In this document: positions 52,151-61,204 of the stretch, one piece after another
Layout of the letters: every line of letters starts with the position of its first letter
How positions within the stretch are numbered: position 1 is the stretch's first letter
Assembly: GCA_963792075.1 (NCBI GenBank)
Contig: CAWBUW010000012.1
Coordinates: 1,922,001 to 1,986,000, forward strand
Length of the DNA stretch: 64,000 bases
Reading direction: 5' to 3'
DNA from: CAWBUW01 sp963792075
GTDB taxonomy: Bacteria; Chloroflexota; Anaerolineae; Anaerolineales; UBA4823
Translations under genes and position numbers: made by a program
Notes under the pieces: model-generated
Told to the model about the DNA's origin: nothing
The model's database searches: none
The model's input: only the letters and a program-made list of their open reading frames with translations

Positions 52151-53327
52151 AGGAAGCTGACCTGGTCTGCGCCAGGCAGAAGATACCCGCCGCTGCCAGG
52201 ATAGCCCAGGCAGCAAATGGCAGCACAGGCGAGAATTGCGCCAACGAGTTTCCCAGGGGCGGGGCGAGAAAGTTCCCCAGAGAAGAAAATACCAGGACGA
52301 AACCCGTGGCTGTGCCGGCGTAAAGCGCTCCCACGTTGTCTGTTTCGATGGTCATAGTCATAAACAGCGCCATGAACCCATCTCGCACCATCCCTGCCAG
52401 GATGATTGCGGCCCATACCAAAGGCCCCTGCGCAATGGTTAATAACCCTAACCCGGCTGCGGTCATCAAGCCCATCACGCCGAGCATCTTTTTGCGTTGG
52501 CCAAGCCGGTCTGATAAATACGCAATCGGTATCACCAGGAGCATGCTTGCCAAATGGAAAGAGGAGATCGCCGTATCCGCGCCGACATCGGTCCAACCTG
52601 TGGCGCGCAAGTGCAGCGGGAGGTAACCCAGGGCAGCCTGTACGCTGCCGCTGTATCCAAAGAGGGCGAACCCAAGCAGCCAGGCGTTTTTAATGCTGGC
52701 TACGTGCCGGATCGCCTGCAGCATCGGTACCGTGGCGATCTCTGCTTTGTGCTGTGAGTCGCCGCCAGGTGCGGAGGGGGTAAGGATCCAGAAAACACAG
52801 AGCAGGATGGAGAGCGCTCCGTAGAAGAACATCACATTCCGCCAGCCGCCCAGCCAGGGAGAAAGAAAGGTAGCGCTGAGCAGGGAGCCGAGTAAGAATC
52901 CCAGCGCCATGCCCATCGAGAAGATACCTGCCGCAAGGCCCAACTGCTGGCGGGGGAACCAGGTGCCTATGGTCTTATAAAAGCTTAAGATCAGAATGGG
53001 CGTCAGCATCCCGCTCAGGAACACGGTGAGCCCCAGGGAATAGAAATCAGTGGACAGGCCGCGTGCAGCGCCAGAGATGCCTAGCAGGAGCGTGCCTACC
53101 AGGACGACGCGCTTGGGCCCCAGCCGGTCTCCCACAGCCCCGCCCAGCAGGCTGGTAAAAACTCCTGGCAGTGAGCTCATCCCCCAGATGAATCCGACCT
53201 GGACCAGGCTTAGATTCAAATCACTGGAAATCTCTTCGAATAATACCGTCAGGCTAATAGCCTGTGCCGCCACGGCGATCGTGGCAGTCAGAGCGGCCAG
53301 AATCAAGATGTACCATTTCTTATCCAT
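52149..53327 (-). CDS. MFS transporter
   Basis: 392 residues with 12 hydrophobic helices. Motif A appears as GAVGDRLGPKRVVLVG (after helix 2) and an equivalent YLSDRLGQRKKM after helix 8. The start MDKKWYILILAAL at 53327 is used, since a longer in-frame start would include a hairpin. Substrate unknown. The TetR gene lies just upstream on the same strand, which suggests the regulator may control this transporter. Confidence 0.87.
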   Translation of the reverse strand: MDKKWYILILAALTATIAVAAQAISLTVLFEEISSDLNLSLVQVGFIWGMSSLPGVFTSLLGGAVGDRLGPKRVVLVGTLLLGISGAARGLSTDFYSLGLTVFLSGMLTPILILSFYKTIGTWFPRQQLGLAAGIFSMGMALGFLLGSLLSATFLSPWLGGWRNVMFFYGALSILLCVFWILTPSAPGGDSQHKAEIATVPMLQAIRHVASIKNAWLLGFALFGYSGSVQAALGYLPLHLRATGWTDVGADTAISSFHLASMLLVIPIAYLSDRLGQRKKMLGVMGLMTAAGLGLLTIAQGPLVWAAIILAGMVRDGFMALFMTMTIETDNVGALYAGTATGFVLVFSSLGNFLAPPLGNSLAQFSPVLPFAAWAILAAAGIFCLAQTRSAS

Positions 53328-53353
53328 CGAATGAGGCTGTCCTGTCTGTGTAT

Positions 53354-53390
53354 AGGGGGTTGCGGGCGGTTTCACCGCCCGCAACCCCCT
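53354..53390. terminator. Perfect hairpin between tetR and the MFS gene
   Basis: Arms 53354-53370 and 53374-53390 are fully complementary (17 bp) with loop TTC; G/C-rich, no U tract. It may separate the TetR transcript from the MFS gene, or act within the shared transcript. Confidence 0.6.
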
Positions 53391-53406
53391 GAATGCCCCA
53401 TTATAA

Positions 53407-54009
53407 TCAAACCTGCAGGAATTGACTCAGGGTATGATCTAACATCTGGCGCGTGGTAAAGCGGGATGTGACCATATGGGAAATCTGTCCCTCCAGGAGG
53501 AGCGAACAAAGCCCATGCACCGCGCTCCACAGGCTGACAGCCATCAAATCGGGTGGCGCCGGATTGAGGTTCCCTGCTGCCTGGTTCACCTGGATCACAT
53601 CCACTACCAGGGCGAAAGTTTTTTGCGCAATCTCGACCAGGGCGGGATAGTCTTTTTCTTTGGCGAGCACGCTGGAGAACATGATCTTGAACACCTCGGG
53701 GTTGTTCTGGGCGAATTCGGCGTAAGCCCAGGTTGCCTCCACCAGTTGGCTCAAAGGTTCGCCTGCGTAGAGGGCAAGCACGGTTCCCAGGCTGGCGTAG
53801 AGACGCTGGAATCCTTCGGTGGAGATGGCAGCGATGAGCGCCTGCTTATCCGGGAAATGGGCATACGGTGCGGCGTGGCTGACCCCCGCTTTCAGGGCAG
53901 TTTTGCGCAGGCTGAGCGCATGCACGCCTTCTTCTGCCAGGATCTGGATGCCCGCTTCGATGAGGGCATTTTTTAGATTGCCGTGGTGGTATTGTTTTTC
54001 TTTTAGCAT
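53407..54009 (-). CDS. TetR/AcrR family transcriptional regulator
   Basis: 200 residues. The N-terminal helix-turn-helix (about 10-55) includes NALIEAGIQILAEEGVHALSLRKTALKAGVSHAAPYAHFP (in part: LSLRKTALKAGVSHAAPY). The C-terminal domain (about 85-195) resembles TetR_C WHG-type ligand domains. It starts 7 bp after the kinase stop, so it may be co-transcribed with the catabolic operon. It could control that operon, the MFS gene downstream, or both. Confidence 0.87.
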   Translation of the reverse strand: MLKEKQYHHGNLKNALIEAGIQILAEEGVHALSLRKTALKAGVSHAAPYAHFPDKQALIAAISTEGFQRLYASLGTVLALYAGEPLSQLVEATWAYAEFAQNNPEVFKIMFSSVLAKEKDYPALVEIAQKTFALVVDVIQVNQAAGNLNPAPPDLMAVSLWSAVHGLCSLLLEGQISHMVTSRFTTRQMLDHTLSQFLQV

Positions 54010-54016
54010 AAATTAA

Positions 54017-55591
54017 TCAGGGGTTCAAGCGCGCGTAGATCGCTTTCATGTGTTTATAGATGTCTGTGAATACCGCAAAGCGTTCGTCATAGAGCGAGCG
54101 GTTCTCTGCTTGCGGGGTGTAGGTTTGTTTGATCTGCAAGAGCTGGGGGATGTCGCTAAAAGCAATCTCGCCCAGGCCGGCTGCGGCGATCCACGCTGCG
54201 CCGCGCGCATTGGCGTAGATCGGCTGCTGGATCTGCCGGATTTCTACGTTCATCACATCCGCAAATATCTGGCACCACACATCGGACTGCGCACCACCGC
54301 CAACGATGTTTATGTGATTAACTTTCCGGTCCAAAAACTTTTCAACCGGGGATAACAGCCAGCGGGTATTGAGTGCGATCCCTTCGAGGAAAGCGCGGAT
54401 GATGTCTTCACGCACGTTGTGCAGCGATAGGTTATACAACCCGGCGCGTAGCTTGCGATCATCGACGGGCGCACGCTCCCCCCAGATCCAGGGCGTGTAC
54501 ATCACGCCGTTGCTCCCTGCCGGCACACGCGCAGCCATCTGGTCGAGATACTTGAAGATATCGGGTACCGCGGCTTCTTGGAGCAGCTCATCCTGGTGAT
54601 ACAGAATGTTGTCGCGCAGGTAGGTCAGGTTGCCACCGGCGGTAGCCTGCAAAGCCGTGAGCAAATAGCGCCCCGGCAGCGCACACGGGACGGAAGCGAG
54701 CGAGGACAACAGGTCGGTTTTCTTGAAGGGTACGTGCGCTGCCATCCAGGAGGAAGTGCCGATATACAGGTGAAGATCATAATCTCTGACAGCACCCGCA
54801 CCAATTGCGGCGGCCGTGTTGTCAATCGAGCCAGCGACAACCTTTACCTGCCTGGGAAGTCCCAATTCGTCCACTACCTCGCTGCGCAAATTCCCCAGCA
54901 CTTCTGTACAGGGCACGATCTCTGGAAATTTGCCTCCGGCGATGCCGCTGTTCTGGACAAGCTGGGCGTCATAATGAATTCCAGATGGGTCGCGGTTGTC
55001 GGTGACCCAGGAGGTAAGAATTAAATCAAAGGTGGCGACAAACCTGCCCATGAGGCGCAGGTTCATGTAATCCAGTACGTTTAAGAACTTAAATGTGTGT
55101 GCATACACCTCGGGGAAACGCTCCCGGATCAACAGCATATGCCCGGCGGGGTCTTTACCCGTCAAAGAGGGCATGCCCCCGGTCATGCGGATCCAGCGCC
55201 AGGTATGCAGCAGACCTGCACCGGTGAGGTTGATCAGCCCGGCGAATTCTTTCTTCAGGTAGGGTGCACCGCGCATATCCATCCACAGAATGCAATTCAT
55301 CAGCGCTTTGCCATCCCGGTCTACAGCGATGGTGCCTTCACCTTGAGTAGAACAGCACACGGCTTGGATGGCCGCGACCTTGACCAGGTCCCGTTTCAGC
55401 AGGCGCTTTGCAGCCGAGAGAAAAGCTTGCCACCATTCATCCGGCGATTGTTCGGCGCCACCATCCGGGGTAACATAGAGCCGGATCGGCTCGGTTTCCC
55501 ACCCCAATACTTCCCCGCGCAGGTTGACCAGCGCGACCTTCATACTGCTCGTGCCTAGATCGACAGCCAGGATGATGTTTTCTTGAGACAT
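54017..55591 (-). CDS. FGGY-family carbohydrate kinase
   Basis: 524 residues. The N-terminal phosphate-binding segment AVDLGTSSMKVALVN and the C-terminal INIVGGGAQSDVWCQIFADV, with the FGGY actin-like fold, are clear; the catalytic Asp is likely in VAGSIDNTAAAIGAG. Family members phosphorylate pentuloses, xylulose, ribulose or related sugars. The start at 55591 (MSQEN) follows AGGGGGTGCAC; a GTG two codons earlier is less likely. Last enzyme gene of the operon. Confidence 0.88.
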   Translation of the reverse strand: MSQENIILAVDLGTSSMKVALVNLRGEVLGWETEPIRLYVTPDGGAEQSPDEWWQAFLSAAKRLLKRDLVKVAAIQAVCCSTQGEGTIAVDRDGKALMNCILWMDMRGAPYLKKEFAGLINLTGAGLLHTWRWIRMTGGMPSLTGKDPAGHMLLIRERFPEVYAHTFKFLNVLDYMNLRLMGRFVATFDLILTSWVTDNRDPSGIHYDAQLVQNSGIAGGKFPEIVPCTEVLGNLRSEVVDELGLPRQVKVVAGSIDNTAAAIGAGAVRDYDLHLYIGTSSWMAAHVPFKKTDLLSSLASVPCALPGRYLLTALQATAGGNLTYLRDNILYHQDELLQEAAVPDIFKYLDQMAARVPAGSNGVMYTPWIWGERAPVDDRKLRAGLYNLSLHNVREDIIRAFLEGIALNTRWLLSPVEKFLDRKVNHINIVGGGAQSDVWCQIFADVMNVEIRQIQQPIYANARGAAWIAAAGLGEIAFSDIPQLLQIKQTYTPQAENRSLYDERFAVFTDIYKHMKAIYARLNP

Positions 55592-55600
55592 GTGCACCCC

Positions 55601-56812
55601 CTACAGATGGGTTGGATCAGGGTCCTTCATTTGGGTGACGATCAGCGCGCTCACCACCAACAGCCCAATCGCCAGCAGCAGGGCTGGCGTAAAGGAGCCG
55701 TCTGGGCTTTTCAGCGCTTCCATGATGTATACAAACACGACCGAGGCCTGGCCGAAGAGTTGGATCAGGCCATTCGATGTGCCTTCAGGGGTTGGCTGCG
55801 TCACTTCGGCGGCGTACTGCATCCCGATAGGGCTGACGCTGATCAGGAAGAATCCCATTCCGAACGCAGACACGAACAACAACCCTAGGGAGGTGGCGAA
55901 GGTGAGGCCGACCAGGCCTGGGATGGCGAGCAAAACGCCAAGCAGGATATAGCGCTGGCGTTTGTGCTGGCGGTCTGAAAAGGGCGGAATCGTGACCGCG
56001 CCCAACACCCCACCGACCAGCATGAGCGCCCCCAGCGTGCCTGCATCCGTGGGAGTAAAGCCGCGCGGGCGGATGATATTTTCTACCCAGGTGGAGATGC
56101 CGTTAAAGATGCCCAGCCCGATCGTAGAGACGGCAAGATAAAGCCAGAACGGTTTCACGGTCAGGGCGTGTTTGAGCCCATCCAACATTAAGGCGCGTAC
56201 TTCCTGTCCGGGTGGGCAGGGCGGCGTGGGAGGCGTCTCACGCGCCAGCACCACAAACAACACGGCCGAGAAGGCGGCGAGACCACCGTAGAGCAGTTGG
56301 ACATGGGGGATGGGCATACCGCTATCGGTTAATACAGGCGTGAGCACCATGCCCAGCGCAGTACCGACCAGGCTGGCAAGCGTCACCAGCCCGACGGCGG
56401 TGGCGCGCTCTTCAATGGCAAACCAGTTCGCAGGCACCTTGGTCCAGGCATTGAGCAGGAAGGGCTGGGCGGCAGCAATGCCGATGGTGCTCCACAAGAC
56501 CAGCGAGTAGTTAGTGCCCGCAAAGCCGCGCAGCAGGCCGAAGACGCCCATCAGCACCACCCCCAGGCCTACCGCGATGCGGAAACCATAGGTGTCGATC
56601 ACCCACGAGACGGGGATGGAGAGTGGAATGTAGACGATCATAAACGACATGGACAACAATCCGATTTGTAGGTCGGTGACGTGGTAGAACGCCGCGGCTG
56701 TGCCGGTGATCGGCGCGTAGGTAATCCACAGCATCTGGATCGTCACGTTGACGAACATAAAAACTGCCAACACCACCCAGCGATACCCATAGAGTTTATA
56801 AGAGCTGCTCAT
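55601..56812 (-). CDS. MFS transporter of the catabolic operon
   Basis: 403 residues, 12 hydrophobic helices. The mid-region loop is ETPPTPPCPPGQEV, and the half-repeat motif SDRQHKRQR follows helix 8. The ATG at 56812 (MSSSYKLYG) has GGAGG ten bases upstream, while the ATG at 56821 directly abuts it. It probably imports the substrate of the surrounding enzymes. Confidence 0.85.
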   Translation of the reverse strand: MSSSYKLYGYRWVVLAVFMFVNVTIQMLWITYAPITGTAAAFYHVTDLQIGLLSMSFMIVYIPLSIPVSWVIDTYGFRIAVGLGVVLMGVFGLLRGFAGTNYSLVLWSTIGIAAAQPFLLNAWTKVPANWFAIEERATAVGLVTLASLVGTALGMVLTPVLTDSGMPIPHVQLLYGGLAAFSAVLFVVLARETPPTPPCPPGQEVRALMLDGLKHALTVKPFWLYLAVSTIGLGIFNGISTWVENIIRPRGFTPTDAGTLGALMLVGGVLGAVTIPPFSDRQHKRQRYILLGVLLAIPGLVGLTFATSLGLLFVSAFGMGFFLISVSPIGMQYAAEVTQPTPEGTSNGLIQLFGQASVVFVYIMEALKSPDGSFTPALLLAIGLLVVSALIVTQMKDPDPTHL

Positions 56813-56863
56813 GCTGTCCATGCCTCCAGGAATTTGATGATTCGGGTTGCCAACGATTTTTGA

Positions 56864-58318
56864 TTAATGAATACCCTCGACTGCGGAGAGCACCGTCTCA
56901 AAACGGATCAAGGCGTCATCAATTACTTCGTCGGTATCCGCCATTGAGGTGTACATACGGCTGCCAGCCAGCGTAATAAGGCCCTGAGACATATACGCTG
57001 CGCCCATCTCTTCCATCATGTGTTTGCGCGGTTTGAGCTCTTTCATCAGCTTGAAGGGATTGCGGAAGTCTAACAGCATCACGCCCGCGGTCTCGAGATG
57101 GACGATCGAGCCTTGATTATAGGCCACAAAGGGAAGATCGTATTTGTCCAGGATGGATTGCAAACCCAGGGCCAGGCGGTCTCCGGCCCTGCCGGCGATA
57201 ACCGGCGCGTGGGTGCGTTCCATCTCGAGCAGGGCGTAATAGCCCGCGGCGCAGGAGAGCGGGTTGGCGGAAAGCGTCCCGCCCACGTAGGCGCGTTCAC
57301 CGGTGCCGCCAATGCCGGCAGCAAAGCGCATGATCACTTCGGCGCGCCCGCCCACACCGCCTGCCATGGGATATCCGCCTGTGATGCACTTGCCGAAGAT
57401 GGTCAGGTCGGGTTTGACGCCAAAAAAGCCCTGGGCACCGCCCATGCCCAATCGAAAACCAGTCACGACTTCGTCGAAGATCAGCAGCGCGCCGAATTCA
57501 TCGCAGAGCTGGCGCACCTTTTGGTTGAAGTCGAAGGGCACCGGGCGGGTGCCGCTTTCGGGCCCCAAGGGTTCTACGATCACGGCCGCAGTGCCGCCAC
57601 GCAGGCGGTTTATGATCAGGTGGCGCTTCAATTCACTGAGCGAATTAGGATAGAACTCCTGCGTGGAAGCGCTGGCGCCGCGTGGGATGCCCGCCGCCTC
57701 GTAACGGCCTGCCCCTGGAATGTGTAAGCCATAGACCATCTGGTCGCTCCAGCCATGGTATGCCCCACCGACCTTGATCACGTACTTTTTGCCCGTGTAG
57801 GCGCGGGCAGCGCGGATGGCTGCCATGACGCTTTCAGTGCCGGAGCCTAACATGCGGAACATTTCCACGGCGGGCATCAAGCGGTTGACGAGCTGGGCCA
57901 GCTTGAGTTCATATTCGTGGAACAGCCCTGTGACGGGACCGCAACTCCGCAGCAGCTCAAAGATTTTTTCGCGCACGGGTGCATAATTGCTCCCCAACAT
58001 GGTCGGGCCGCCTGCTTGCAAAAAGTCAATATACCGGTTGCCATCGGCATCCCATAGAAACGCGCCTTCCGCTTTTTCGATGGCGATAGGGAAGGGATAG
58101 TTGAACGCCAGGTTATGCTGTACGCCACCTGGGATGTATTTCTTGGCTTCATCGGTCAGGGCTTTGGAGCGCTGGCAATTTTCCTCGAAATAGGTGAGGA
58201 AGACCTGCATCTTTTCGCGCTGGATCGGGCGCATCGGTTGGTGGATGAGCCGATCCAACCGGGCGTAGACTTCGCCGGTATTGTGATATTCGCGGATGGC
58301 GTATATCTGCTCGCTCAT
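56864..58318 (-). CDS. Class III aminotransferase/GSA-aminomutase-like enzyme
   Basis: 484 residues. PLP-dependent aminotransferase class III: IPGGVQHNLAFNYPF, GSGTESVMAAIRAARAYTGK, the PLP aspartate region FDEVVTGFRLG and the PLP lysine in FGKCITGGYPMAG; GGTLSANPL follows. It is longer than typical GSA aminomutase (about 430) by an N-terminal stretch. In this operon it probably transaminates or isomerises an amino-substituted sugar or polyol, not tetrapyrrole precursors. The ATG at 58318 is 4 bp from the aldolase stop. Confidence 0.87.
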   Translation of the reverse strand: MSEQIYAIREYHNTGEVYARLDRLIHQPMRPIQREKMQVFLTYFEENCQRSKALTDEAKKYIPGGVQHNLAFNYPFPIAIEKAEGAFLWDADGNRYIDFLQAGGPTMLGSNYAPVREKIFELLRSCGPVTGLFHEYELKLAQLVNRLMPAVEMFRMLGSGTESVMAAIRAARAYTGKKYVIKVGGAYHGWSDQMVYGLHIPGAGRYEAAGIPRGASASTQEFYPNSLSELKRHLIINRLRGGTAAVIVEPLGPESGTRPVPFDFNQKVRQLCDEFGALLIFDEVVTGFRLGMGGAQGFFGVKPDLTIFGKCITGGYPMAGGVGGRAEVIMRFAAGIGGTGERAYVGGTLSANPLSCAAGYYALLEMERTHAPVIAGRAGDRLALGLQSILDKYDLPFVAYNQGSIVHLETAGVMLLDFRNPFKLMKELKPRKHMMEEMGAAYMSQGLITLAGSRMYTSMADTDEVIDDALIRFETVLSAVEGIH

Positions 58319-58322
58319 ATTT

Positions 58323-58997
58323 TTACTCCACGGCCAATTTTTCCAGTTTGCGCTGGTCTTGACGCAGCTTTGCCATGGCGATCTCGCGCACCGCCAGGGG
58401 GATCTTGCTGATGGGTTTGTCCGCACACAGCGCCAGCAAATAGGCCAGCGCGCATTTCTCCAGGATTTCCACATTGTTGACCGCGCGCTGCATTGTATCT
58501 CCGAAAATCAACGCGCCATGGTTTTGCATCAGGTAGGCGTTATTGTGGTTCTTGATATGTTTCGCAATCGTGTTCTTGAGCATCCCAGTGCCAGATGGTG
58601 CATACGGGATGATCTCCACGCCGCGTCCCAGGAAACGCGCCTGCTCGTCAAACAGCGCCGGAATAGGGGCTTTGATCAGGGTCAGTGCGCTGGCATATAC
58701 CTGGTGAGTGTGGAGGATGGCCTGGACATCGCCGCGCACCTGGTAACAAACCGCGTGCATGCCTGATTCGACGGATGGCTTGAGTGTTCCTGCGAGCACA
58801 TCCAGGTTGAGATCCAAAACACATACATCCTCTGGGGACAATTGCATATAATTGTAATTAGAGGGCGTAATGGCAAACACATTCTGTCCCCTGATGCGCA
58901 GCGATAGGTTGCCGCCAGTCGCCATCAGGTATCCCTTGGCGACCAGCTCCTGTGCAGTGTTCACAATTTGCTGCCTGACTGTGTCAAATGATTCCAT
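58323..58997 (-). CDS. Class II aldolase/adducin-family aldolase (L-fuculose-phosphate aldolase-like)
   Basis: 224 residues. TGGNLSLRI (substrate phosphate site), then SVESGMHAVCYQ with the catalytic Glu, the zinc histidines in ILHTHQ, and a third His in MQNHGALIFGD. It would cleave a phosphorylated ketose to dihydroxyacetone phosphate and an aldehyde. First gene of the operon; its promoter lies directly upstream. AAAGGCAGG precedes the ATG. Confidence 0.88.
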   Translation of the reverse strand: MESFDTVRQQIVNTAQELVAKGYLMATGGNLSLRIRGQNVFAITPSNYNYMQLSPEDVCVLDLNLDVLAGTLKPSVESGMHAVCYQVRGDVQAILHTHQVYASALTLIKAPIPALFDEQARFLGRGVEIIPYAPSGTGMLKNTIAKHIKNHNNAYLMQNHGALIFGDTMQRAVNNVEILEKCALAYLLALCADKPISKIPLAVREIAMAKLRQDQRKLEKLAVE

Positions 58998-59021
58998 GTC
59001 GCCTGCCTTTCTTCTTTGGAA

Positions 59022-59036
59022 CTTTACACTGTAAAG
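59022..59036. promoter_or_regulatory. Operator palindrome at the start site of the catabolic operon
   Basis: CTTTACACTGTAAAG is a perfect 7-1-7 palindrome abutting the -10 element and covering the predicted initiation site of the minus-strand promoter. This is the layout of a repressor operator. The regulator could be the TetR protein of the same region. Confidence 0.65.
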
Positions 59037-59065
59037 ATTATATTGAAGAATCTGGACGATGTCAA
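59037..59065 (-). promoter_or_regulatory. Consensus promoter of the aldolase-aminotransferase-MFS-kinase operon
   Basis: Minus strand TTGACA (59060-59065), exactly 17 bp spacer, TATAAT (59037-59042): a full sigma70 consensus. Confidence 0.85.
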
Positions 59066-59077
59066 GAAAGGAATTCT

Positions 59078-59758
59078 ATGACGAATAACACAGAATTTTT
59101 CAGGAAATTGTGTCTCAGCCAGCAGACTGAGCTGCGGCAGATCATGATGACTGCCAAGCAGCATGACCAAGCCATGCAGTTGTTTCTTAAGCAGCATGCG
59201 ATGCTGCATACTGCAAAGATGGCTCAAACGGAGCCCTGGTCCTTTGAAGATGATGTCTTGCACGATATGAACGAGACGCAGATCCGGCGCATTCCGCAAA
59301 CAGGGGATCATTCGCTAGCCTGGCTGATCTGGCACGTGACCCGCTGCGAAGATATCACCATGAACCTGCTGGTAGCTGGCAGCCCGCAAATCCTGCACCG
59401 GGATGCCTGGCTGGAGCTGATGAAAATTACCCTCCGTGATACAGGGAACGCCATGGACGCGGCCAGCATGGCAGACTTCAGCCGTGCAGTGGACATCCCG
59501 GCACTGCTGGGCTACCGCCTGGCGGTAGGCCGTAGAACGCAGGAAATTGCCAGGCAGCTCCAGCCGGATGAATTAAAACAGAAAGTCCAGCCTCCCCGGC
59601 TGCAGCAGGTGCTTGCAGAAGGGGCTGTAGTGGAAGCCGCAATCGGGATTGCCAATTACTGGGGAGGGCGCACGATCGCTGGATTGCTGCTCATGCCAGC
59701 CTCGCGGCATATTCTGACCCATTGGAATGAGGCTTTAGAGGTTAAACGTCAAAAATAA
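59078..59758 (+). CDS. DinB-like four-helix protein
   Basis: 226 residues. A DinB-superfamily metal-binding arrangement is visible: HSLAWLIWHVTRCEDITMN (two His) and the C-terminal SRHILTHWNEA. The N-terminal part is a longer helical extension. Family members include thiol-dependent transferases, so function is open. Divergent from the aldolase operon, with 80 bp between. AAGGAATTCT precedes the ATG. Confidence 0.7.
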   Translation: MTNNTEFFRKLCLSQQTELRQIMMTAKQHDQAMQLFLKQHAMLHTAKMAQTEPWSFEDDVLHDMNETQIRRIPQTGDHSLAWLIWHVTRCEDITMNLLVAGSPQILHRDAWLELMKITLRDTGNAMDAASMADFSRAVDIPALLGYRLAVGRRTQEIARQLQPDELKQKVQPPRLQQVLAEGAVVEAAIGIANYWGGRTIAGLLLMPASRHILTHWNEALEVKRQK

Positions 59759-59786
59759 AATGTGTTATGAATGAAAGGAGAAAAAT

Positions 59787-60665
59787 ATGACCTCAACACG
59801 TACGATCACAGCCGTCCTTCCCAGCCAACCAACCCTGGAAGGCGCTGGTGTCCACTTGAGGAGAGGATTTGGCAACAGCCAGGAGCATACGTTTGATCCC
59901 TTCCTCTTATTTGATGATTTCAGCGGCGATGAACCCTCACAATTTATAAAAGGTTTCCCCTGGCACCCTCACCGTGGCATCGAGACGATTACATACATCC
60001 TCGAAGGCAATGTGGAGCACGGTGACTCCATGGGCAACCTGGGCGTCATCCACCCTGGCGATGTGCAGTGGATGACTGCAGGCAGTGGGATTATCCACCA
60101 GGAGATGCCGCAGGGCAGCCCGGCTGGCCGGTTGGTGGGTTTCCAATTATGGGCTAACTTGCCCGCCAGCCACAAGATGATGCCGCCGCGCTATCGCGGC
60201 ATAACCTCGGATGAGATCCCGGTCGTAGAGATGGATGGGGCGCAGGTACGCGTGATCTGCGGTTCAGCCGGCGGTGTAGAAGGTCCGGCACGCGATATTA
60301 TCATCGAACCCGAATACCTGGACGTGACGCTCCAACCCAACGCCGCGTGGACGCATCCCACCTCAATGGGCCACACCGCCTTTGCTTACCTGTTCCAGGG
60401 CAATGCTGCTTTTCAGCCAGACAAGGCCGATCAGCTCCTGGATGGGAAGATGGTCGTTTTGTTTTCTGACGGCGAGCAGGTCTCTATCCACGCCGGCGTG
60501 CAGGGTGCCCGCTTTCTGTTCGTCAGCGGGAAGCCGCTGCGCGAACCGATCGCCTGGGGAGGCCCGATCGTGATGAATACGCAAGCAGAGCTGCGTACCG
60601 CCTTCGCGGAAATCCGCGCCGGGACATTTATCAAGCAACCGTCAACGAATGCAAAAAACGAATAA
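59787..60665 (+). CDS. Pirin family protein
   Basis: 292 residues of double cupin. The metal-binding segment FPWHPHRGIETITYILEG and the later HEMPQ-type MTAGSGIIHQEMPQ match pirins, which act as quercetinase-like or redox proteins. AAAGGAG precedes the ATG. It is separated by 28 bp from the DinB-like gene and may share its transcript. Confidence 0.9.
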   Translation: MTSTRTITAVLPSQPTLEGAGVHLRRGFGNSQEHTFDPFLLFDDFSGDEPSQFIKGFPWHPHRGIETITYILEGNVEHGDSMGNLGVIHPGDVQWMTAGSGIIHQEMPQGSPAGRLVGFQLWANLPASHKMMPPRYRGITSDEIPVVEMDGAQVRVICGSAGGVEGPARDIIIEPEYLDVTLQPNAAWTHPTSMGHTAFAYLFQGNAAFQPDKADQLLDGKMVVLFSDGEQVSIHAGVQGARFLFVSGKPLREPIAWGGPIVMNTQAELRTAFAEIRAGTFIKQPSTNAKNE

Positions 60666-60676
60666 AGGAGTATTGA

Positions 60677-61174
60677 ATGCCTACCCAATTTAAAGCTGTG
60701 CCCAGATCGCCCATACCGCCTCGAGCGCCAGCCGGAAAAACTACTTCCCCCAGCGGCGGATATGTTCACTTTTCAGATAAGATGACCGGCGCGCTGATGA
60801 ATATCAACAACGTGATTGATGAGAACAAAGGTACACTTGATTCTATCCAGGATATGGCTGTGGAGTTGACGCGCACGATCCAAATGCTCCGGGCTGTGGT
60901 GATGAAATACGTGGATATGGCGGATAATATCCTGGAGAAAGCTGTCCCGCTGATGGAAAAGTTCCCCATCTTCCCAAACTCGATGGTTGAATTCGCTAAA
61001 GACGCCCTGGCTTTATCGAAGAAGATTACCGCTGCCAGCGAACTGGCGGAGAAAGTGCTGCCGGGCGTAGAGAAGAGCCTGATGTCGGCAGATGTCAGCG
61101 GGCTGCAGGCCTCAAGGGGAAACATGACCCAACTGACGCGCGCCTTACAAGATATGCTCCCGGATAAAAGGTAA
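60677..61174 (+). CDS. Hypothetical helical protein
   Basis: 165 residues, function unknown. The first 35 are Pro/Ser-rich and probably disordered; the rest (about 38-160) is amphipathic helix with Leu/Met/Val heptads, such as IQDMAVELTRTIQMLRAVV. No hydrophobic membrane segment. AAAGGAG lies upstream of the ATG, 11 bp after the pirin stop. Confidence 0.65.
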   Translation: MPTQFKAVPRSPIPPRAPAGKTTSPSGGYVHFSDKMTGALMNINNVIDENKGTLDSIQDMAVELTRTIQMLRAVVMKYVDMADNILEKAVPLMEKFPIFPNSMVEFAKDALALSKKITAASELAEKVLPGVEKSLMSADVSGLQASRGNMTQLTRALQDMLPDKR

Positions 61175-61204
61175 AAAAATGTGTAACTCCAACATCATCA
61201 ATAA

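Noticed and set aside
56864..58318. Reading the class III aminotransferase as hemL for tetrapyrrole synthesis supporting B12
   Set aside because: It lies in a sugar-catabolic operon far from the cob genes and is longer than HemL; a catabolic role is more likely.
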